NCBI GenBank assembly: GCA_020201485.1
Contig: JAIVGT010000060.1
Span: forward strand, 1 to 5,968
DNA from: Halobacteriales archaeon
Lineage (GTDB): Archaea > Thermoplasmatota > SW-10-69-26 > JACQPN01 > JAIVGT01
Length of the DNA: 5,968 nt
Direction: 5' to 3'
The translations under genes and the position numbers were made by a program. The notes beneath the pieces were generated by a model. The model had not been told where the DNA came from. It made no database searches and saw only the letters and a list, made by a program, of their open reading frames with translations. This document shows, piece after piece, positions 5,653 through 5,968 of this stretch. Every line of letters begins with the position of its first letter. Positions within the stretch are counted from its first letter, which is position 1.

Positions 5653-5968
5653 CTACGGCACGCGCTTCGGAGGGGGCGCGCGCTGCTCCGCGGCCCATCG
5701 GCGGAGGAGCTCGCCGGCTTCCGGGTGGCTGTCGTCGGCGATGTTGTACACCCCGCCCGGCCCGTGGAGGCCGGCGACGATGGCCGCGACCGCGTCCCCG
5801 AGGTCCACGACGGGAAGGTGGTTGCGGCCGGAGCCGATGATGGGCAGCTTGCCCGCGGCCAGGCCTTGCCGGATGCCTTCGAAGGACGGCACGCCCGGGC
5901 CGGTGAGCGCGCCGAAGCGGAGCGCGACGCCGTCGCCCGGGAACGCGCAGACCTGCGCTTCCAGGGAG
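5653..5968 (-). CDS. NAD-dependent epimerase/dehydratase (extended SDR), partial, N-terminus beyond the right edge
   Basis: The frame is open from the right edge to a TAG at 5655-5653 (105 codons). It encodes the C-terminal half of an extended short-chain dehydrogenase/reductase. GVALRFGALTGPG corresponds to the RxxxxYGPG segment after the catalytic Tyr-Lys pair, here with Thr in place of the usual Tyr. GKLPIIGSGRNHLPVVDLGDAVAAIVAGL is the substrate-pocket and V-DVA region, broken here at the usual place by DLGDA. GGVYNIADDS is the typical YNI/VADD motif. The Rossmann glycines and the YxxxK site would lie right of the window. Substrate (nucleotide sugar or another ketone/sugar) cannot be told. 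The protein ends abruptly in PPPKRVP at the TAG, shorter than expected at the C-terminus, and homologous-looking sequence continues in frame to 5521. It converges on the regulator gene. Confidence 0.85.
   Translation of the reverse strand, partial: SLEAQVCAFPGDGVALRFGALTGPGVPSFEGIRQGLAAGKLPIIGSGRNHLPVVDLGDAVAAIVAGLHGPGGVYNIADDSHPEAGELLRRWAAEQRAPPPKRVP

Overview
The window is very GC-rich (roughly 70% by eye, third codon positions almost all G or C) and looks like chromosomal DNA from an archaeon. The reasons are an isolated AT-rich TATA-type box directly ahead of a leaderless-looking regulator gene, a small winged-helix regulator of a type typical of Euryarchaeota-like lineages, and few Shine-Dalgarno sites. 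I cannot place it more precisely. The strong GC3 bias creates long open but meaningless frames on both strands; genes were chosen by recognisable protein content.

Left part (1-2124): a partial M20-family metallopeptidase on the minus strand, whose C-terminus lies beyond the left edge, is divergent from a two-membrane-segment protein of the low-affinity iron permease family. That gene is followed 24 bases later, in the same frame, by a 195-residue protein that I do not recognise.

Centre (2218-4999): a tight three-gene operon on the plus strand with two ATGA start/stop overlaps. It encodes a multi-subunit flavin/iron-sulfur amine or amino-acid dehydrogenase of the sarcosine oxidase / dye-linked proline dehydrogenase / hydroxyproline dehydrogenase / HcnABC superfamily. 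The alpha subunit carries an N-terminal [2Fe-2S] domain and an FAD domain. A separate 86-residue protein carries the BFD-type [2Fe-2S] domain. The beta subunit is a DAO-family flavoprotein that should oxidise the C-N bond of the substrate. Electrons would then pass through flavins and iron-sulfur clusters to an unknown acceptor. The folate-binding GcvT-like domain of true tetrameric sarcosine oxidase is absent.

Right part (5000-5968): an intergenic region with overlapping GC-rich stem-loops leads into a striking 22-bp inverted repeat that encloses the TATA box of a 131-residue winged-helix regulator, a candidate autoregulatory operator. Converging on it from the right is an extended short-chain dehydrogenase/epimerase gene on the minus strand. 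This gene meets an in-frame TAG at 5653-5655, but coding-like, family-like sequence continues in the same frame to a TGA at 5521. It is either a gene broken by one nonsense change, a read-through gene, or a base error.

The most noteworthy items are the interrupted epimerase, the palindrome around the TATA box, and the split domain architecture of the dehydrogenase. I saw no CRISPR array, insertion sequence, tRNA or rRNA.
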